Assembly (NCBI GenBank): GCA_964624765.1 | Contig: CAZUZO010000131.1 | Location: 1-9,940, forward strand | Direction of reading: 5' to 3' | Length of the DNA: 9,940 nucleotides | From: JAGTVB01 sp964624765 | GTDB taxonomy: Bacteria; Pseudomonadota; Gammaproteobacteria; HK1 | Shown: in pieces, positions 6,801 through 9,940 of the stretch | Layout of the letters: each line of letters starts with the position of its first letter | How positions within the stretch are numbered: position 1 is the stretch's first letter | The notes under the pieces: generated by a model | Seen by the model: the letters and a program-made list of their open reading frames with translations, nothing else | The model's database searches: none | Told to the model about the DNA's origin: nothing | Position numbers and translations under genes: made by a program

Positions 6801-7249
6801 TGGATCTGGTCATCGGCGTGGGCAGCCGGATCGCTATCCACTTCACGCTTCGGTTCCGCAACGCCAGGGTTGTGGAAACGAGCCGGGGTGAGGCGCCGCT
6901 GCATTGCACAGTGGGTGACGGTACGCTGCACCCAGGTCTCGAGACGGTGCTGTACGGATTGAGGGCAGGGGAGCACCGGTGTTTCGAGTTGGGCCCCGAC
7001 ACCTATGGGGTTCGCGATCCACAGAATGTTCACAGTTTGCCGAGAAGCGAGTTTCCCGATGAGATGGCACTGGAGCCGGGTACCGTAGTGGCCTTTGAAT
7101 TACCCGATGGTCAGGCGATTCCCGGTATGATCATCGAGGTTTCTGGCACGATGGTAGAGGTGGATTTCAATCATCCCTTGGCCGGGGCGGCCTTGAGCTT
7201 CGAGGTGCAGATCCTGGATGTGGGGCGGCCGGTGGGCGGACAGCAGTAA
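6800..7249 (+). CDS. fkpB: FKBP-type peptidyl-prolyl cis-trans isomerase (FkpB/SlpA)
   Basis: This is a SlyD-like FKBP isomerase and chaperone of the cytoplasm, encoded between lspA and ispH in many gammaproteobacteria, as here. The 149-residue product has the FKBP core opening (GSRIAIHFTLRF), the GDGTLHPGLETVLYGLRAGE segment, the inserted-in-flap region in the middle (FPDEMALEPGT ... DGQAIPGM), and the family signature VDFNHPLAG at 121-129 followed by the last core strand. Length matches E. coli SlpA (149). ATG 6800 is preferred; a GTG immediately before it (6797) is also in frame and would add one residue. There is no clear ribosome binding site, and the ATG overlaps the stop of a short bridging ORF, so translation may be coupled to lspA. 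Confidence 0.95.
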   Translation: MDLVIGVGSRIAIHFTLRFRNARVVETSRGEAPLHCTVGDGTLHPGLETVLYGLRAGEHRCFELGPDTYGVRDPQNVHSLPRSEFPDEMALEPGTVVAFELPDGQAIPGMIIEVSGTMVEVDFNHPLAGAALSFEVQILDVGRPVGGQQ

Positions 7250-7317
7250 CCTTCTTTCATGCCTATCGTGGACCGACGCCCAATTTTGCATCAGGGAGGA
7301 TCTTGGAAGTGACTGTC

Positions 7318-8253
7318 ATGCAAGTATTATTGGCTAATCCGCGCGGTTTTTGTGCCGGGGTCGATCGTGCCATCGCGATTGTCGAGCGGGCACTCGAGCG
7401 TTTCGGTGCCCCCGTCTACGTCCGCCATGAGGTGGTCCATAACCGCACGGTGGTACAGGCGTTGAGAGACAAGGGAGCGGTATTCGTGGACGAACTGGAT
7501 GGCGTTCCCGATGGGGGCATCGTCATCTTCAGCGCCCACGGCGTCTCTCAAGCGGTGCGCCGCGATGCCCAATCCCGCGGGCTGCGGGTATTCGATGCCA
7601 CCTGCCCCTTGGTCACCAAGGTCCACATGGAGGTCGCCCGCTACCAGAAACAGGGAAGGGAATGCGTCTTAATCGGGCACGCCGGGCATCCTGAGGTAGA
7701 AGGTACCCTGGGGCAATACGAAGATCGTACGGGCCACGGCGGTGCGATGTACCTGGTAGAAAGCCCTCAGGACGTGGAGGCGCTGCAGGTGAAGCACCCC
7801 GACCGTCTGGCGTTCGTGACGCAAACCACCCTGTCCTTGGATGATACGGCGGATATCATTGCGGCCCTGAGGGCTCGTTTTCCATCCATTACGGGGCCGA
7901 AGAAGAATGATATCTGTTACGCCACCCAGAACCGCCAAGATGCCGTTAAGTTATTGGCCTCGCAATGCGACGTGTTTGTCGTCGTCGGATCTCCGAATAG
8001 CTCTAATTCGAATCGCCTATGCGAGGTGGCCACCAAGCTGGGCACGCGGGCTTATCTCGTGGATAACGCCGATGATCTCGACCCGACCTGGATCCAGGGT
8101 GCGCGCCGGGTTGGGGTGACAGCCGGGGCCTCGGCTCCCGAGGTGGTGGTGCAGGGGGTGTTGGACCGGCTCAGGGAATGGAACGCGACGGTTATCCAGG
8201 AGGCAAAGGGTCACCCAGAGAACGTGGTGTTCTCCTTGCCCAAGGGATTGTAG
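7318..8253 (+). CDS. ispH: 4-hydroxy-3-methylbut-2-enyl diphosphate reductase
   Basis: IspH is the last enzyme of the MEP (non-mevalonate) pathway. It reduces HMBPP to IPP and DMAPP with a [4Fe-4S] cluster. With ATG 7318 the product is 311 residues and opens MQVLLANPRGFCAGVDRA, as in E. coli and Pseudomonas. Cluster ligands are at C12, C96 (DATCPLVTKVH) and C200 (NDICYATQNRQ); H124 and E126 (GHAGHPEVEGT) match the E. coli active-site numbering. A three-residue insertion after GQYE explains C200 instead of C197. Alternative in-frame starts are TTG 7303 and GTG 7309. GGAGG at 7295-7299 is nine bases from the GTG, while GGAAG (7305-7309) is eight bases from the ATG. A 17-codon frame at 7259-7312 ends in a GTGA that overlaps GTG 7309. 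It is the last gene of the operon. Confidence 0.97.
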   Translation: MQVLLANPRGFCAGVDRAIAIVERALERFGAPVYVRHEVVHNRTVVQALRDKGAVFVDELDGVPDGGIVIFSAHGVSQAVRRDAQSRGLRVFDATCPLVTKVHMEVARYQKQGRECVLIGHAGHPEVEGTLGQYEDRTGHGGAMYLVESPQDVEALQVKHPDRLAFVTQTTLSLDDTADIIAALRARFPSITGPKKNDICYATQNRQDAVKLLASQCDVFVVVGSPNSSNSNRLCEVATKLGTRAYLVDNADDLDPTWIQGARRVGVTAGASAPEVVVQGVLDRLREWNATVIQEAKGHPENVVFSLPKGL

Positions 8254-8261
8254 CCGCCTTA

Positions 8262-8304
8262 CAAGCTGTTTCAAAAATGTCACGAGCGTGGGCGGTGCCA
8301 CGCG
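8262..8304 (+). repeat. Solo left end of repeat family B
   Basis: Bases 8263-8288 match 9428-9453, the left end of the 219-bp element, with a single mismatch in 26 bases (TTTC for TTTT). Weaker similarity, about 16 of 21, runs on to about 8304. No matching right end is visible before the convergent gene, so this is a truncated copy or a solo terminal segment placed just after ispH. Confidence 0.65.
8286..8303. terminator. Possible bidirectional terminator between ispH and the PilZ gene
   Basis: A 6-bp GC-rich stem GCGTGG / CCACGC with a 6-base loop lies in the 70-bp convergent gap. On the minus strand a run of five T (ATTTTTG) follows about seven bases later; on the plus strand there is only GTCTGTT. 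The hairpin lies within the solo repeat end. It is the only plausible terminator here for either gene, and a weak one. Confidence 0.3.
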
Positions 8305-8323
8305 TCTGTTAGCATCGAGCACG

Positions 8324-9136
8324 CTAGGCAGTCCGCACGGTCTCGGTGGCCAGATTGTCGGTGAGGGGGAGAGGGGTTCGGCTTGGACTGGGATCGGGGC
8401 GACTGGCAAGCTCCTCGAGCTGGCGGTGTATGATGTAATCGACCAGATCTTCGTGGTCCTGTTCGAACTGGCCCGAGTATTCTGGATCGATCTGCAGTCC
8501 GTAGCAGATGTTGCCGTCATGTGCTGTGCGGTGTCGTATTCGACCGGCGAGGCGCAGTGAGCGGGTGCTGGTAGGTGGCCACAGCGTGGTGCACAGGATG
8601 TCAGCCTCTGTGAACTGAGGGTCCACGTTCGGTGAAACCAGCACGCCTAGCCCGGTCGATGAGACATCGTTAAGCCGCGCGGTGGTGATCGGGCTAACCG
8701 ACGTATTCAGTTCAGCGAGGGTGACGGAGACAGGTTCCTCCGGATGCGGTTTAACCCGAAATGCATTTCGGCGGTTGAACAGGCCGTAGAACTCCTCGGC
8801 GAAGCGCACACTCATCGTGTTCTTGAGTTGGAATTGAAATCCGTAGCGCCAATGCTTTCCCATGGGGTGGCGAGCACGAACGGTGGCTCGCAGGGCGACC
8901 GGTTCGGTTTGGTTGCGGGGGGTAAACGGAAAGGCCACGCTTTCCCCTGGACATAGGATCGGAGCGGCTTCGCGATCGACGCGGATCGCCACCCCCTCGG
9001 CGCTGATATTGATGACTTCGCCCACGAACCCGTCACCGTCATCCGTCCACACTGCGACCTCGACGTGATTCTCTTCACCGAGCGGCATCCGATAGAACTG
9101 GCGGCGCTCCGGGTGGGTCAGCTCGCCTGCATGCAT
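8324..9136 (-). CDS. Tandem PilZ-domain protein (predicted c-di-GMP receptor)
   Basis: PilZ domains bind cyclic di-GMP through an RxxxR loop and a [D/N]xSxxG motif. This 270-residue protein shows both motifs twice. Module 1 (about 9-104) has RQFYR at 12-16 and NISAEG at 43-48. Module 2 (about 120-235) has RNAFR at 123-127 and DVSSTG at 157-162. Each is followed by the alternating hydrophobic strands of the fold, ending YGFQFQ (98-103) and CYGLQID. A helical stretch (QFEQDHEDLVDYIIHRQLEELA) follows, then a Pro/Ser/Thr-rich tail. There is no signal peptide or membrane segment, so it is probably cytoplasmic. The ATG is six bases from GGGGAGAG (9143-9150 on the minus strand). It converges on ispH and is probably monocistronic. 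It resembles YcgR-type receptors in size and two-domain form, but the partner (flagellar, cellulose or other) cannot be told from the sequence. Confidence 0.85.
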   Translation of the reverse strand: MHAGELTHPERRQFYRMPLGEENHVEVAVWTDDGDGFVGEVINISAEGVAIRVDREAAPILCPGESVAFPFTPRNQTEPVALRATVRARHPMGKHWRYGFQFQLKNTMSVRFAEEFYGLFNRRNAFRVKPHPEEPVSVTLAELNTSVSPITTARLNDVSSTGLGVLVSPNVDPQFTEADILCTTLWPPTSTRSLRLAGRIRHRTAHDGNICYGLQIDPEYSGQFEQDHEDLVDYIIHRQLEELASRPDPSPSRTPLPLTDNLATETVRTA

Positions 9137-9426
9137 TCCCGTCTCTCCCCTTCAATTTGCCGGCGCCAACGACGATCCGTTGAGATCAGCGGTAGTCGGA
9201 GCTTTCTCCTTGTCACCTTCGGCCGTCATCACCTGAAACTTGGCTTTTCCTCGCCGAGTCGGTGTCCTATCGGCAGGTACAACGGAATTTTGAGGAATGC
9301 GGCGACGGATGGGGACGGGAACGCCGAACGTTAATCTGCTCGCGCTATCCGTTCCGGTTGCGCGCTGACAGGTATTTCTTCGATCGGTACGTGTTTGTCC
9401 GACGGCAAATACGTATTTTGGGCTGA
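9137..9426. other. Upstream region of the PilZ gene, no convincing gene
   Basis: About 290 bases hold the ribosome binding site of the PilZ gene and presumably its promoter; I find no clear -35/-10 pair. A 25-codon minus-strand frame (9152-9229, starting MTAEGDKEKAP) ends directly before that ribosome binding site. It lacks a good ribosome binding site of its own and continues upstream into repeat DNA, so I do not call it a gene. Confidence 0.4.
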
Positions 9427-9645
9427 GAAGCTGTTTTAAAAATGTCACGAGCGCCGGCGGAGCAAGGCGCACGGTGGCAAGCAACCGGAGTGTACAAGGG
9501 AGTACATGAGGATTACTCGCCCCATCCCTCGGGCTCGCCCCTTTCGGGGCCAGCCAGTGGCTGTTCGAAATCGCTCCGGGCGATTTTGGGTCGAGCCGCC
9601 GTGCAACGCCGCTCAGGCAAGCGCAGTAGTTTTTAAAACAGATTC
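9427..9645. repeat. 219-bp MITE-like element, family B, with terminal inverted repeats
   Basis: The left end GAAGCTGTTTTAAAAA (9427-9442) is repeated in inverse at the right end (9630-9645, reverse complement GAATCTGTTTTAAAAA), 15 of 16 bases. The inner 12 bp are a perfect match. The inside is GC-rich and contains two compact hairpins: GGCT-GCCCC-TTTC-GGGGC-AGCC with single unpaired bases (9532-9555), and AAATCGC-TCCGG-GCGATTT (9568-9586). It also has a GTGTAC ... AGTACATGAGGATTACT segment and GTGCAACGCCGC near the right end, a style of internal sequence I recall from dispersed intergenic repeats of several gammaproteobacteria. There is no transposase. Frames that run through it on both strands are by-products. 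A second, partial copy lies at 8262-8304. Mobility is inferred. Confidence 0.75.
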
Positions 9646-9920
9646 TGATGGATGCGGGTGGAGTGACGGGGCATTTATGGCCGTCATCGATAATCCCTCT
9701 CGAAACCATAGTGGCCAAAGTGCGGCCGCTTAATAGACTATTTCCGTCCGCGTTTTGCGGGAATACACTCTTCTTAGTCAAGCTGTTCTTTGTTAGGATA
9801 TCGTCGTTGGAGGGGTATCCTCGGTGCAATGGTTAATCGGCTTCGTGCGGCGGGTTGCTTCGAAATCAAGTTAATGGGGGAGATCGCAACGGGTTTGGCC
9901 TTGCACAAAGAGGCCGCTCC
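9646..9920. other. Intergenic stretch, no recognised gene
   Basis: These 275 bases between the two repeats are noticeably richer in A+T than the operon. I see a small hairpin AGGATA ... TATCCT (9795-9821) with GGAGGGG in its loop, just before the short frame at 9829, and nothing else that I can name. No tRNA or known RNA fold is apparent by eye. Confidence 0.35.
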
Positions 9921-9930
9921 GAGGTTGTGA
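9829..9930 (+). CDS. Doubtful 33-residue ORF ending in the family A repeat
   Basis: ATG 9829 opens 33 codons (starting MVNRLRAAGCFEIKLMG). GGAGG at 9809-9813 is 15 bases upstream, further than usual. The stop TGA is supplied by the terminal repeat GAGGTTGTGA, so any longer original frame may have been cut by the repeat. No family is recognised. It may be a remnant or chance. Confidence 0.15.
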   Translation: MVNRLRAAGCFEIKLMGEIATGLALHKEAAPRL

Positions 9931-9940
9931 AAAAACCTGC
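9921..9940 (-). repeat. Family A repeat end (copy 3, runs off the window)
   Basis: The last 20 bases are the exact reverse complement of 107-126. Because the match includes the three bases TGC beyond the 17-base end, which differ in copy 2, this is best read as copy 1's right end in reverse orientation, continuing past the window edge. Confidence 0.6.

Noticed and set aside
6310..7002. 230-codon minus-strand frame antisense to lspA and fkpB
   Set aside because: It is antisense to two well-recognised genes, with His/Arg/Pro-rich composition typical of shadow frames in GC-rich DNA.
9152..9829. Minus-strand open frame of 225 codons across the region upstream of the PilZ gene
   Set aside because: It runs straight through the 219-bp repeat and its terminal inverted repeat. 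It has a low-complexity, Pro/Arg/Ser-rich composition with no domain, and part of its sequence is simply the translated repeat, also seen in a shadow frame near 8280.
1..9940. CRISPR array, tRNA or riboswitch (FMN element before ribF, T-box before ileS)
   Set aside because: There are no regularly spaced direct repeats and no cloverleaf seen by eye. The 81-bp gap before ribF is too short for an FMN riboswitch, and the ileS leader is occupied by a dispersed repeat. T-boxes are in any case mainly a Gram-positive feature.

Overview
The window is a GC-rich chromosomal segment of a gammaproteobacterium. The evidence is the gene order rpsT (divergent) / murJ - ribF - ileS - lspA - fkpB - ispH, the classical arrangement around the ribF-ileS-lspA-fkpB-ispH operon in Gammaproteobacteria (murJ is found beside ribF in, for example, pseudomonads), and protein sequences that follow the E. 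coli and Pseudomonas families almost motif by motif. I cannot name the genus from the sequence alone.

Layout. Positions 1-126 are the right-hand part of a small repeat with an inverted-repeat end. rpsT (ribosomal protein S20) follows on the minus strand at 176-457, with a hairpin that starts inside its stop codon. A divergent gap (458-586) leads to the plus-strand operon: murJ (lipid II flippase, 587-2143), ribF (FAD synthetase, 2225-3163), ileS (3328-6180), lspA (signal peptidase II, 6220-6726), fkpB (FKBP-type peptidyl-prolyl isomerase, 6800-7249) and ispH (HMBPP reductase, 7318-8253). A convergent gene at 8324-9136 (minus) encodes an unnamed protein with two PilZ-like c-di-GMP-binding modules. 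The last 800 bases carry no convincing protein gene. They hold a 219-bp element with 16-bp terminal inverted repeats, a stretch with only a doubtful 33-codon ORF, and at the very edge the start of another copy of the first repeat family.

Function. The operon joins envelope biogenesis (MurJ, LspA, and IspH, which feeds isoprenoid precursors to undecaprenyl lipid carriers) with flavin cofactor synthesis (RibF), translation (IleS) and folding (FkpB). rpsT adds a second translation gene transcribed the other way. The PilZ gene is probably a separate transcription unit and belongs to c-di-GMP signalling.

Less ordinary points. (1) Four of the five intergenic gaps in the operon are bridged by 17-24-codon open frames whose stop codon overlaps a start codon of the next gene. 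The one before ribF has a perfect Shine-Dalgarno sequence, while ribF itself has none. (2) Two families of short, MITE-like, non-coding repeats are present, one of them inserted in the ribF-ileS gap. (3) The PilZ protein keeps both c-di-GMP motifs in each of its two halves. No CRISPR array, tRNA, rRNA, transposase or defence system is visible.
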